NCBI GenBank assembly: GCA_934177725.1
Contig: CAKPPO010000011.1
Location: 1 to 53,136, forward strand
Source of the DNA: an uncultured Clostridia bacterium
GTDB taxonomy: Bacteria; Bacillota; Clostridia; TANB77; CAG-508
Reading direction: 5' to 3'
Length of the DNA stretch: 53,136 bases
In this document: in pieces, positions 8,474 to 18,133 of the stretch
Position numbering within the stretch: the stretch's first letter is position 1
Layout of the letters: each line of letters starts with the position of its first letter
Made by a program: the position numbers and the translations under genes
The notes under the pieces: generated by a model
Seen by the model: the letters and a program-made list of their open reading frames with translations, nothing else
What the model was told of the DNA's origin: nothing
Database searches by the model: none

Positions 8474-10012
8474 CTATTTTATTTCTTTTTTCTTTAATAC
8501 AACTATTCCTAATACTGATATAATTGTTACCGCTAAAACATAGTTAATTATATCTGTTGTTCCAGTTTTTGGAGTTTCATCTTTTTCTTCTTTTATAGGT
8601 GTATTGTCTGGTGTTTCTGAAGGCGTATTATCAGGTGTTTCTTCTATAACTCTTTTCTCTGCTAATGTGTAGATACTAAAGTGGTCTGTTGTAAATGTTG
8701 CAAATCCATTTTCAACTGTTACTTCATATTCTATTATCTTATTATTGCCATCTACATAATATACCATCAAATTTTTACCTTTTAAACTTTCGTTTACTGG
8801 TATTTTTACTTCAAATTTTCCATTTGATAATTTTTGTATATACTTTCCTGTTGAGTTAGAATATAATTTCAAATCAAACATTTCGCTATTAGTTACTTCT
8901 AATAATTTAACAATTTTATCATATTCAGCTCCATTAGTTATTTTTGAAACTTGAATAAGTGTATCTAGTGGAATTGATGTTGTTTTAGCACTTATTGTTA
9001 TGTTACTTTCAATATCATTTGTAACAAGAGAAATATTGTTGTTTACTTTTGAACTATCTTTAATTACTAAAAACTTAACTTCTTTTCCATTTATAGTTAA
9101 TGTATAATATTTTTCATAAATATTTGATGCAGTTACAAATGAATAATAAGCATCTTCATTATAATAATTTAATTTCATCATTGCTTGTGCAAATTCCTCT
9201 GCAGTAGCATATTGTGCACGAATTCCACTATTATAATCCATATTATATTCTTTAATAAATTGTTGCTTTTCTGTTTCTAAAAAGCTCTCAACTGTTCCTG
9301 CTTCAGTTACATTAAAATCTTTTCCAAAAATTTTAGTTAATCTTGTTTTAACAGCATTTAGTACATCATTTGTATTATCATCTACATATATTATATGTTT
9401 AGCTTGGACAGTTGTCATTTCTTTAATATAGTATATTGTTCCATTATAAGAAAATACTGCATTTCCTCCTCTTTCTGTATAGAAAGAACTGTCGTCTCCT
9501 AATCTTACATCAATGTCAAAATTTTTATAGCTTATTGCTTTTCTTAATTCAGAAGAATAGTTTATCATGCTTGAATCTTCTGTTTGATTTAATAAATAAT
9601 TGATAAATTCAATTTCATTTAAACTAAAAGTATCTTTTCCTTCTATCTTGCTTACTAATGAATCTACAACTGTTTTTATATCTTTGTCATAAACATAAGA
9701 TATTTCTACTTCTTTAGATGGATCACCTTTTTGATGATTACCATAATAGATAGTACATTTTGAAAAATCACTATTAAAAGAAGTATTCCAGTCTAAATAA
9801 TATTTTTCATCAACATTCATTATAGTATTTTCATAGACAACTGTATATGCAGTTCCAATATCTGTTGGCTTTATTGAATGAACTACTAGTTTTCCATCAT
9901 TAAGTAACTTATCAAAAACATCTTCTGTTGCAAATACCTTATTAGATAAAATAATAGTAGCAAATATAAAAAGCACTACTAAAAATAATGTTAATTTTTT
10001 AAACTTTTTCAT
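8474..10012 (-). CDS. Sortase-anchored surface protein (TPKTG)
   Basis: 512 aa. It has a signal peptide (about 1-29, ending KVFA), a large extracellular region with no domain I recognise, a duplicated ETPDNTP repeat spacer (about 460-473), the sorting signal TPKTG at 480-484, a hydrophobic stretch and a basic tail (LKKKEIK). This is the LPXTG-type layout with T in the first position. A repeated-looking segment around YYIKEMTTVQAKHIIYVDD and YYTLTINGKEVKFLVIKD may be small beta domains. RBS AAGGGGG. The downstream class B sortase probably attaches it to the wall. Confidence 0.82.
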   Translation of the reverse strand: MKKFKKLTLFLVVLFIFATIILSNKVFATEDVFDKLLNDGKLVVHSIKPTDIGTAYTVVYENTIMNVDEKYYLDWNTSFNSDFSKCTIYYGNHQKGDPSKEVEISYVYDKDIKTVVDSLVSKIEGKDTFSLNEIEFINYLLNQTEDSSMINYSSELRKAISYKNFDIDVRLGDDSSFYTERGGNAVFSYNGTIYYIKEMTTVQAKHIIYVDDNTNDVLNAVKTRLTKIFGKDFNVTEAGTVESFLETEKQQFIKEYNMDYNSGIRAQYATAEEFAQAMMKLNYYNEDAYYSFVTASNIYEKYYTLTINGKEVKFLVIKDSSKVNNNISLVTNDIESNITISAKTTSIPLDTLIQVSKITNGAEYDKIVKLLEVTNSEMFDLKLYSNSTGKYIQKLSNGKFEVKIPVNESLKGKNLMVYYVDGNNKIIEYEVTVENGFATFTTDHFSIYTLAEKRVIEETPDNTPSETPDNTPIKEEKDETPKTGTTDIINYVLAVTIISVLGIVVLKKKEIK

Positions 10013-10131
10013 AAGTTTACCCCCTTTTTACTTTCATAATAATATTATCATTATTGCTAAAAGTTGTAAATAGTTTTAAATAATTTCTTCTGTAAAATTC
10101 AATAGTAATAAAAATTTCATTTTACTTCTAT

Positions 10132-10332
10132 TTATTTTATATTTAATAACATTGTAATAAAACCTACAATAGTTATTATAAAGCCTGCTATTTTAAACCA
10201 TTTAGCCCCTTCATTTTGATCATGAAAGCTAAACCATTTTTTAGTTTGTTTTCTTGCATCATATATCATTATAACACCTAACATTGCTAATATCATTCCT
10301 ATTAAAATACAAATTATATTTATTAATTCCAT
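10132..10332 (-). CDS. Small two-helix membrane protein
   Basis: 66 aa with two hydrophobic helices (about 4-23 and 45-64) and a short basic loop (DARKQTKKWFSFHDQ). No family is recognised. It lies 15 nt downstream of the aldose epimerase gene, so it is probably co-transcribed with it. Confidence 0.6.
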   Translation of the reverse strand: MELINIICILIGMILAMLGVIMIYDARKQTKKWFSFHDQNEGAKWFKIAGFIITIVGFITMLLNIK

Positions 10333-10347
10333 ATTTTTTACATCCTT

Positions 10348-11211
10348 TTAGAAAAATTCTACTGTATATTTACATTCATATTCTTGCTTTGGTGGCAATA
10401 ATAGTATGTCTGTTTTTTGTCTAAATACTCCTGAACCATTTACATTATCTGCTGTTGTCATCCAAGGTTCTATACATATAAATGGTGCTCTTGGCTTTGT
10501 CCATACAGCAAGATATGGAAAACCTGTAAAATCCATTGTAAGTATTGTTTTTCCATTATTTTTTAAACTTACTTTATTTGATTTTAGACCTTTCATAATA
10601 ATTGCATCATTGCTAAATGAACTTGCATTTAAAGGAACTACTTTTTTGTTTTCTAATATATTTTTAGCGTATTCTGTTCCTATCAATCCATCTACTAAAT
10701 ATAAAAAATGAATTTTATCTTCTTCCTCTTCAAATTCTAGATAATAATTTCCTTTATCTAGTTCTTCTCTATTTATTTTAAATGCTGGATGTCCACCTAT
10801 ACCAAATGGCATATCTGTGTCTCCTTCATTTACTACTTTATAAATTGTTGTTAACTTATTTCCGTCTGTTCTATATGTTACTGTTAAAGAAAATTCATAT
10901 GGATATTTATCTATTAGTTTATTATCACTTCTAAATACATAAGAATGAAAATTATCTAACTTTGTTAAAGGTTCAAATTCCATATCTCTAGCGAAGCCAT
11001 GTTGTTGCATTTCATATGTTCTACCATTTATAATGGTTTGGTTTTTCTTACATTTTCCAACCGTAGGAAATAATACTGGCCAATGTCTTTTCCAGTATAT
11101 TCTTCCATTTTCATCTGTACAATTTTCACCTTGATGTATTTTTTCTTCTGCATTTATTTTGAAGCTTACTAACTCTGCACCATATTTTGAAGTTAGCATT
11201 TGTGTATACAT
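10348..11211 (-). CDS. Aldose 1-epimerase family protein (LacX-like)
   Basis: 287 aa galactose mutarotase-like fold. The conserved GGHPAF (about 137-142) carries a catalytic-type His, and IEPWMT near 245 is also typical. The LacX/YihR branch acts on sugar anomers, but the exact substrate cannot be told. RBS GGAGAAA. Confidence 0.85.
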   Translation of the reverse strand: MYTQMLTSKYGAELVSFKINAEEKIHQGENCTDENGRIYWKRHWPVLFPTVGKCKKNQTIINGRTYEMQQHGFARDMEFEPLTKLDNFHSYVFRSDNKLIDKYPYEFSLTVTYRTDGNKLTTIYKVVNEGDTDMPFGIGGHPAFKINREELDKGNYYLEFEEEEDKIHFLYLVDGLIGTEYAKNILENKKVVPLNASSFSNDAIIMKGLKSNKVSLKNNGKTILTMDFTGFPYLAVWTKPRAPFICIEPWMTTADNVNGSGVFRQKTDILLLPPKQEYECKYTVEFF

Positions 11212-11304
11212 AGAAAATTTCTCCTTTTTTCTCTATTTTTTTCCTTATTATCTTATTCTTTTTTTATGTAAATGTCAATATTTTTGAAGAAAAATGTAGT
11301 ATTT

Positions 11305-13360
11305 TTAAATTTCAATTCTATCTGTAAATTTCTTACCAACTAGCACTTTTAGTGGTTTATTTTTTTCAAGCTCTAGTTTTGGATCTTCTTGTTCTATTTT
11401 TATTGCTAAACTTTGTACCATTTTTAATGTAGGCATATCTTCAAAAAGATTTGCTATTTTTAGTTCTGGAAGTCCATGTTGCCTTGTTCCAAAAAATTCC
11501 CCACTTCCTCTTAATTCTAAATCTTTTTCTGCAATAACAAATCCATCATTTGTTTCTTGCATAGTTTTCATTCTTTGCCTTACTACTTCAGACTTACTAT
11601 CATATTTTAAAATACAATAAGACTTATATTCTCCACGCCCTACTCTTCCTCTTAATTGGTGAAGCTGTGCTAATCCAAACCTTTCTGCATTTTCAACTAC
11701 CATTATACTTGCATTAGGTACATTTACTCCTACTTCTATAACAGTTGTTGAAATAAGTATGTCTATATTTCCTTCTTTAAATTCTTGCATAATAGCATCT
11801 TTTTCTTTTTGTCTCATTTTTCCATGAAGATATTCTACTATATAATTTTTAAATATTTCATTTTTGTATTTTTCTGTAAGTTCTAACACTGCTTTTGCAT
11901 CTATTTCTTCTGTTTCTTCTACCAATGGGCAAACAACATACACTTGTCTTCCTTCATCTATTTGTTTTTTTATAAAATTATTAATTCTTTCTTCCATAGA
12001 TTTTGTAACTGCATATGTATCTATTTTCTTTCTATTTGGTGGAAGTTCATCTATTATAGATATGTCCAAGTCACCATATAAAATTAATGCCAATGTTCTT
12101 GGAATTGGAGTTGCTGTCATAACTAATACATCCGGATTTTCTCCTTTTTGGCTTATAGTAGCTCTTTGTCTTACTCCAAAACGATGTTGCTCATCTGTTA
12201 CAACTAAACCTAAATTTTTAAATACTACATTTTCTTCTAATAAAGCATGTGTTCCAATTAATACATCTATTTCTCCATTTTTTAGCTTTTCTAAAATTTC
12301 TTCTTTTTTCTTTTTAGTAACACTACCTATTAGTAATTCGCATTTTATTCCGTATTTTTCTAATATATCATTAAATGATTCTAAATGTTGGCTTGCAAGT
12401 ATTGCTGTTGGCGCCATTATTGCTACTTGGTATCCACATTTTACTGCTTTATAAGCTGCACACATTGCAACAACTGTTTTTCCGTGAGCCAACATCTCCT
12501 TGAAGAAGTCTATTCATAGCTTTTTGACTTTCCATATCATTATCTATTTCTTCTAAAACCTTTAATTGTGCTTTTGTTAATCTAAATGGTAAGTCATTTA
12601 TTACTGTAGATATTTTTACATCTTTACTAAAACTAATACCCTTTTCTTCATTTGTATACATATTTTTTAGACTTATTAATGCTAATTGCATAGAAAGCAA
12701 TTCTTCAAAAACTAGACGTTTTCTTGCTTTTTCAAATTCTGTAAAATCTTTTGGAAAATGAATTTGATTAATTGCTGTATTGGCATCTTCCAATTTATAT
12801 TCTTTCATTATATAATCTGGAAGAGTTTCTTCTAATAATTTTTCTTTATTTACTACTTTTAAGCCATTTTCCATAACTTGTCTTATTGTTGTTTGGTATA
12901 AGCCAAATGTTGCTGGATAAAGTGGTATAATCTTCCCAGTATTTTTATTTGTCTCTTCACTGTCATAAACAGGTGAGTTCATTTCTATTTTTCCATATTT
13001 TATAGATACTTTTCCATAAAATTTATACTTTTGTCCTAGTGTAAATTTATTTTTCAAATAACTTTGATTAAACCATGTAAGAATGCAAGTTCCAGTCTCA
13101 TCCCTCACTATTAACTTATAAATAACCATATTTTTACGAATTCTTTGTTCACTCATTCTGCTTACTACCATTGCTTCTATTAGAGCTTCTTCTCCATCAA
13201 CTAAAGAAGCAATCATTTTAGGCTTGCTTCTATCTTCGTAATCTCTTGGATAATATGTAATTAAATCTTCTAAAGTATTTATTCCTAATTTATTTAAAAG
13301 TTTTGCTCTGTTTGGACCTACTCCTTTTATAAATTGAATTTCTTTTTCTAATTCTTGCAT
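11305..13360 (-). pseudogene. recG: RecG helicase, frameshifted inside Walker A
   Basis: The N-terminal piece (12449-13360) holds the wedge/OB domain and motifs up to LLQGDVGS, then runs out of frame (RKNSCC...). The C-terminal piece (11305 to about 12495) continues with GKTVVAMCAAYKAV, the DEQH box (VVTDEQHRFG) and QLHQLRGRVGRG. Removing one C in TCACGG at about 12486-12491 restores GDVGSGKTVV exactly. RecG remodels stalled forks and Holliday junctions. Apart from this single base every motif is intact, so this is either a very recent lesion or a sequencing or assembly error. The internal ATG at 12495 would give a helicase fragment lacking Walker A. Confidence 0.85.
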
Positions 13361-13543
13361 TTTTTACTCCATTTTTTGTTTAATTGTATCATGAAGTTTG
13401 TAAATTTAAAAGAGAGAATTTAATTTTTATTTAAATTCCCTCTTCTAATATTATTCCTATTACTTTATTTAGTTTTTCATAATCATAGTCTTTCACTAAT
13501 TGACTTGAATATATTTTGCTCTAATATCTTTTAAAATTATTTT
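13361..13543. other. recG-thrS gap with possible gene remnant
   Basis: A 21-codon minus-strand frame (about 13429-13494; GTG start, reading KDYDYEKLNKVIGIILEE) may be the relic of a longer gene. No RBS or family is recognised. A weak hairpin (AGAGGGAATTTAA...TTAAATTCTCTCTT) at about 13410-13445 may terminate thrS transcription. Confidence 0.3.
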
Positions 13544-15319
13544 TTAGTTATTTGTATAATTTTTTATTTCTTCTTCAATTTTAGAAATAAAGTCTTCTAC
13601 TTTCATTTGTCCAATATCTCCATCTTTTCTTGTTCTTACTCCTACTGCATTTGCTTCTATTTCCTTATCTCCAACTATTAACATATATGGAACTTTTTCC
13701 ATTTGAGCCTCACGGATTTTGTATCCTACTTTTTCTTGTCTATCATCTAATTCAACTCTTATATCTTTATCTAATAACTCTTGTTCCACTTTTTTACAAT
13801 AGTCTAATTGCTTATCTGTAATTGGAAGTATTTTTACTTGAACTGGTGCAAGCCAAGTTGGAAGAGCTCCTTTTGTTTCTTCTAAATAGTAAGCCATGAA
13901 TCTGTCTATACTTCCTAATATTGCTCTATGAAGAACTACTGGAGTTTTCTTTGCTCCATCTTTATCTATATATGCTAAATTAAATTTAGCTGGTAAACAG
14001 AAGTCTAATTGGCAAGTAGATAATGTATATTCATTTCCTACAGCCGGTTTTACTTGAACATCTAGTTTTGGTCCATAAAATGCTGCTTCACCTATTTTTT
14101 CTTCATATTCAATTCCTATATCATCTAATACTTGTCTTAATTTATTTTCTGCATTATCCCACATTTCGTCATCTGGATGATATTTCACTTTATCTGCTGG
14201 ATCTCTTAATGACAATTCAAAATGATAATCTGTTATATTTAATTCTTTGTATACTTCTAGGATTAAATCTACAACTGCTTTAAATTCAGATTCTATTTGT
14301 TCTGGTGTTACAAATAAGTGGGCATCATTTTGACAGAATGTTCTAACTCTTTCTATTCCTTTTAATGTTCCACTTGCTTCAAATCTACAATCTCTCGCAA
14401 TTTCTCCAATTCTAATTGGTAAATCTTTGTAAGAATGTATACTGTTTGAATATATCATCATATGATGTGGGCAGTTCATTGGACGAAGTACAAATTCTTC
14501 TCCTTCAACTTCCATTTTTGGAAACATACTATCTTTGTAATGCTCCCAGTGTCCTGATGTTTTATATAAATCTACACTTGCTAATGGTGGAGTTAAAACG
14601 TGCTTATATCCTAATTTTCTCTCTTTTCCTTTAATGTAATTTTCTAATAAATCCCATACCATGCATCCATTTGGTAAGTACATTGGAAGTCCTTTTCCTA
14701 CTAAGTCATGTGTCATAAAAATTCCAAGTTCTTTACCTAATTTTCTATGGTCTCTTTGTTTTGCTTCTTCTAATTTTGTTAAATATTCCTCAAGTTCTGA
14801 TGCCTTTGGGAAAGAAATTCCATAAACTCTTTGTAATGTTTGGTTATTGGCATCTCCTCTCCAATATGCAGATGACATTGAAGTTAATTTTATTGCTTTT
14901 ACTTTTCCTGTTGAAGGTAAATGTGGACCACGGCAAAGGTCAACAAATTCACCTTGTTTATAAAAAGATATTACTTCTCCTTCTGGTAAATCTTTAATTA
15001 ATTCTACTTTGTATGGTTCTTCTCTCTCTTCCATTAATTTAATAGCTTCATCTCTTGGAAGTTCGAATCTTTCAATAGTTAAATCTTCTTTAATTATTTT
15101 TTTCATTTCTTCCTCTAATGCAGATATATCATCTTCTGTAAATGGTTTTTCTACATCAAAATCATAATAGAATCCATTTTCTATTGCTGGACCTATTGTT
15201 AATTTGTAGTTTGGAAATAATCTTTTAACAGCTTGTGCTAAAATATGAGCTGTTGTATGCCAATACATACTTTCTTCTACTTCCATTGTTTTTCCACCGT
15301 CTAATTTAATTTTAAACAT
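13544..15319 (-). CDS. thrS: Threonyl-tRNA synthetase lacking most of TGS
   Basis: 591 aa against about 640 in the usual family. Only about 16 residues resembling the first TGS strand (MFKIKLDGGKTMEVEE) precede the editing domain, whose HTTAH and CRGPH zinc-type motifs are intact. The class II catalytic core follows (PMNCPHHMMIY, RFEASGTLKGIERVRTF, TCQLDF), then the anticodon-binding domain. It charges and proofreads tRNA-Thr. The start is firm because AAAGGAGG sits 8 nt before the ATG. Regulation is by a T-box leader (15405-15640). Confidence 0.95.
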   Translation of the reverse strand: MFKIKLDGGKTMEVEESMYWHTTAHILAQAVKRLFPNYKLTIGPAIENGFYYDFDVEKPFTEDDISALEEEMKKIIKEDLTIERFELPRDEAIKLMEEREEPYKVELIKDLPEGEVISFYKQGEFVDLCRGPHLPSTGKVKAIKLTSMSSAYWRGDANNQTLQRVYGISFPKASELEEYLTKLEEAKQRDHRKLGKELGIFMTHDLVGKGLPMYLPNGCMVWDLLENYIKGKERKLGYKHVLTPPLASVDLYKTSGHWEHYKDSMFPKMEVEGEEFVLRPMNCPHHMMIYSNSIHSYKDLPIRIGEIARDCRFEASGTLKGIERVRTFCQNDAHLFVTPEQIESEFKAVVDLILEVYKELNITDYHFELSLRDPADKVKYHPDDEMWDNAENKLRQVLDDIGIEYEEKIGEAAFYGPKLDVQVKPAVGNEYTLSTCQLDFCLPAKFNLAYIDKDGAKKTPVVLHRAILGSIDRFMAYYLEETKGALPTWLAPVQVKILPITDKQLDYCKKVEQELLDKDIRVELDDRQEKVGYKIREAQMEKVPYMLIVGDKEIEANAVGVRTRKDGDIGQMKVEDFISKIEEEIKNYTNN

Positions 15320-15355
15320 TTTTATATTCCTCCTTTTGGTTGGTAGCCTTGTTTT

Positions 15356-15404
15356 CTTTATCTTCTACAGAAAGTTATCATATAACTTTCTGTAGAAGAT
15401 AAAG
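15356..15404. repeat. 23-bp perfect palindrome inserted in thrS leader
   Basis: Arms 15356-15378 and 15382-15404 are perfectly complementary with a 3-nt loop. They contain TATCTTCTACAGAAAGTTAT, matching part of the double-hairpin element at 2141 and 44353. The palindrome sits between the T-box terminator and the thrS RBS. Confidence 0.85.
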
Positions 15405-15640
15405 AAAAGCACTCTCTAGATATACTTTTACATATACCTAGGAGTGCTTTTTACACGGTTCCATCCTACTTTTTACTCAATTTACTCCTTTAACGCAGGT
15501 AATACGTCTAGCTTTTTACTAGCAACTAATGAGGTAGTTTTTCAAATTTGTTTACTTTTACTTGCTTTCAGCCAGTGACAAGTATTCTCTTTAAGCAACC
15601 TTAATTTTACTTTTTCTCATTTTTGTTTTTATTTCTACTA
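15405..15640 (-). ncRNA. T-box leader of thrS
   Basis: On the minus strand, stem I includes GGCTGAAAGC (about 15565-15575) and a candidate Thr specifier ACC within AACTACCTC. The T-box TGGAACCGTG is at 15454-15463. A terminator with AAAGCACTC/GAGTGCTTT arms covers 15405-15452. Uncharged tRNA-Thr would allow read-through. Confidence 0.92.
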
Positions 15641-15647
15641 TATTTCT

Positions 15648-15675
15648 ATTATACTACTTTTTTTTATTTCGTCAA
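15648..15675 (-). promoter_or_regulatory. thrS promoter, sigma-A type
   Basis: TTGACG (15670-15675), 16-nt spacer, TATAAT (15648-15653) on the minus strand upstream of the T-box leader. Confidence 0.75.
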
Positions 15676-15690
15676 TATTTTTTACTTATT

Positions 15691-17232
15691 TTATTCTTCT
15701 AAATTATCCTCTTCAACTCCATCTTCTAACTCAGGTTCTTCGTCTTCTTCGACATATTCTTCCATTGTTAAACCTATTAGTTGTGCTTTTTGTTTCATAA
15801 CTTCTTTTGCTCTTGTATTAAGGCTTTCAACTAGTACTTGTAATTGTTCTTTTGGATAATCGTTTAATATTGCACAATTATTTCTATTAATTTTAATGAT
15901 TTCATCTATACTTTCTTTAAATTCAATTTCTTGTTCATATTTTAATGTGTAATATTCTTCGGTTTCTTCATATTCATCGTCATCATCTTCTTCATCATAA
16001 TATTCTTCTGCATTAATTGTTAGTTCACAATTTGTATTTAAAACATTTTCTCCAATTCGATTATCTAAATATATTTCTACCTTTTTCTTGTTATCTACAC
16101 TCACTACAGCATTAAGTGTTGTTGTATTATTTACATTTGTATCTTGTTCTTTTATCTCTATTTTACTATATTCTTCTGTGCTATTTAAATTTTCTATTAT
16201 TATAGAGCGACTACAAGTATTATTATTTTCTTCTTTTTGACCATATACAGTACATTTTATTTCATTTTTATATATTATTTCAGTTATTACTACTTTTCCT
16301 TTTTCTACATAAACCGTTATAGTTATACCATCTTGTGGCATATTATTTGAGCTATTAATATTTTTTATTAAGTTATCAATTTCTTTTGTTAGAGTGTCAA
16401 TTTTTGTATATTTTTCATCTATTCCTAATAATTTTGCTTTTGTTGTAATTACGTTTAGAGTTATACTATCCTCTTTTAAGGTTTGTAATAACTTAGTTTC
16501 TATTTCTTTTAATCCATTAGCATCTAGCTTTAATCTATATCCAGTTGTATTATAAGTTACGTTTTCTTTACTTACCGCTATATTACTTTCTTTTATAAAG
16601 TTTCCCTTATTAATATTTTTTTCCAATATTGGAATATATGTTTCATTAATATGTGCCTTTTCACTTTCAGTTAAAAACATCATATCATATAAGTTTGAAA
16701 TTTGAGTTATGCTATTAGGAATATTACTTGTATTTGTCACACCTAGTTTTTGTGCAAGTACTTTCAAATTTTGATTTTCTATTCCTATAAATACATTTGC
16801 TATTTCATCTGATTTTATAGCATATATATTATCTGTATTTGCATATTCTACCTTAAATAAATCTTGGTTGTCATTCTTTAAAGTAGCTTTTGCATATGCA
16901 ACTTTTTCTGGTTTATTTACTTTAGCTTCTACTTTTACCATTGCATTTTTTAATAATGTTTGCATTATTTCATCTTCTGATTCATAATTTAGATTTCCTT
17001 CTAATATAAAAGGCTCTTCTTTCATTCTAGCAATACTACTTGATATTTGTTCATTTTGTTTATATTCAATGTTTCCTAAGGCTTGCTCTGCATATTTAAA
17101 AAATAAACTTTGATTTGATTTAAAAAGATCTGTTGTTAAATATAATATAGTACCTCCTATTCCTATTATTAGTATTATTGCAATTATAATGATACTGGCT
17201 ATTATTATTGCTCTCTTCTTTCCATAGTGCAT
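15691..17232 (-). CDS. Membrane-anchored extracytoplasmic protein, unknown
   Basis: 513 aa. A short basic N-terminus and one strong membrane helix (about 8-33) are followed by a large, mostly polar extracytoplasmic region and a very acidic C-terminus (EEDEEPELEDGVEEDNLEE). A second acidic patch (YYDEEDDDDEYEETEEYY) lies at about 405-422. I do not recognise a catalytic motif. It follows rlmB by 56 nt and has its own RBS (AAAGGAGG), so it may be the last gene of the lepA-rlmB unit. A DUF6583-type protein is a guess only. Confidence 0.7.
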   Translation of the reverse strand: MHYGKKRAIIIASIIIIAIILIIGIGGTILYLTTDLFKSNQSLFFKYAEQALGNIEYKQNEQISSSIARMKEEPFILEGNLNYESEDEIMQTLLKNAMVKVEAKVNKPEKVAYAKATLKNDNQDLFKVEYANTDNIYAIKSDEIANVFIGIENQNLKVLAQKLGVTNTSNIPNSITQISNLYDMMFLTESEKAHINETYIPILEKNINKGNFIKESNIAVSKENVTYNTTGYRLKLDANGLKEIETKLLQTLKEDSITLNVITTKAKLLGIDEKYTKIDTLTKEIDNLIKNINSSNNMPQDGITITVYVEKGKVVITEIIYKNEIKCTVYGQKEENNNTCSRSIIIENLNSTEEYSKIEIKEQDTNVNNTTTLNAVVSVDNKKKVEIYLDNRIGENVLNTNCELTINAEEYYDEEDDDDEYEETEEYYTLKYEQEIEFKESIDEIIKINRNNCAILNDYPKEQLQVLVESLNTRAKEVMKQKAQLIGLTMEEYVEEDEEPELEDGVEEDNLEE

Positions 17233-17288
17233 TTTTTGTTTCCTCCTTTGATTTATATATTTTTTATAAAGACATAAATTTAATATGC

Positions 17289-18113
17289 TTATTTAATTCT
17301 TTGTTTCACTGCTTCATATATTACAATTCCTGCTGATACTGAAGCATTTAAAGATGTTATTTTCCCTTTCATAGGAATTTTCACTATAAAGTCGCAATTT
17401 TCTTTTACAAGTCTGCTCATTCCAAAGCCTTCACTTCCAATTACTATTGCAAGTGGTCCTTTTAAATCTTGGTTATAGTAGTAAGTTTCTGTGTCCATGT
17501 CTGTACCACAAATCCAAAGTCCTGCTTCTTTTAATTCTTTTATTGTTTCATTTAAGTTATTTACTCTTGCAATTTTCATATGTTCTACAGCTCCTGCAGA
17601 CACTTTATTTACTGTAGCATTTACAGATGCTGCTCTTCTTTTAGGAATTATTATTCCATGCACTCCTGCTGTTTCTGCGGTTCTTATTATTGCTCCCAAA
17701 TTATGGACATCTTCTATTCCATCTAATATTACAACAAAAGGATCTTCATTTTTGTCTTTTGCCTCTTGTAATATATCTTCTACTTCTACATATTCATAAG
17801 GTGGTACAACTGCTATTACTCCTTGATAATTTTCTGTTGTTGCCATTTGCCTCATTTTGTTTTTATCTATGTAGCTTATTAATACTTTATTTTCTTTTGC
17901 TAATGCTATTATTTTATTTATTGATCCAGTTTTTTCACCAGATTCTATGTATATTTTATTTATATCTTTTCCAGACTCTAGTAATTCTAAAACAGCATTT
18001 CTTCCTTCAACCTGCTCCTTTTGGGACGTTTCCAAATGGTTAATCTGTCCCTTTTGGTTACTTTGTTTCTTTTTTGTCATTCTTTGTTCATTGTACTTTT
18101 CGTTTTTTGACAT
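17289..18113 (-). CDS. rlmB: 23S rRNA guanosine-2'-O-methyltransferase RlmB family
   Basis: 274 aa SpoU/TrmH (SPOUT) methyltransferase. The substrate-binding domain starts at VEGRNAVLELLESGK (about 37). SPOUT motif 1 is NLGAIIRTAETAGVHG, motif 2 IVIGSEGFGMS, and motif 3 IPMKGKITSLNASVSAGI. It uses SAM to methylate an rRNA or tRNA ribose; RlmB is the likeliest member. The N-terminal 36 residues are unusually long and Gln/Lys-rich, and residues about 19-33 are encoded by a GGGAC/GTCCC palindromic repeat (18017-18057). It starts 20 nt after lepA. Confidence 0.9.
   Translation of the reverse strand: MSKNEKYNEQRMTKKKQSNQKGQINHLETSQKEQVEGRNAVLELLESGKDINKIYIESGEKTGSINKIIALAKENKVLISYIDKNKMRQMATTENYQGVIAVVPPYEYVEVEDILQEAKDKNEDPFVVILDGIEDVHNLGAIIRTAETAGVHGIIIPKRRAASVNATVNKVSAGAVEHMKIARVNNLNETIKELKEAGLWICGTDMDTETYYYNQDLKGPLAIVIGSEGFGMSRLVKENCDFIVKIPMKGKITSLNASVSAGIVIYEAVKQRIK
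18017..18057. repeat. In-frame coding palindrome, copy in rlmB
   Basis: A 41-bp unit contains GGGACGTTTCC, then AATCTGTCCCTTTTGG. It matches the dnaE copies (42366, 42441, 39972) but is read in a different frame, giving KGQINHLETSQKE. The rlmB reading frame stays open. Confidence 0.85.
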
Positions 18114-18133
18114 TTTTTACAAAATCCTTTCTA

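Noticed and set aside
12480..12495. Programmed -1 frameshift in recG
   Set aside because: The required shift is +1 and the A-run is not in a correct X XXY YYZ register, so a read error or mutation is simpler.
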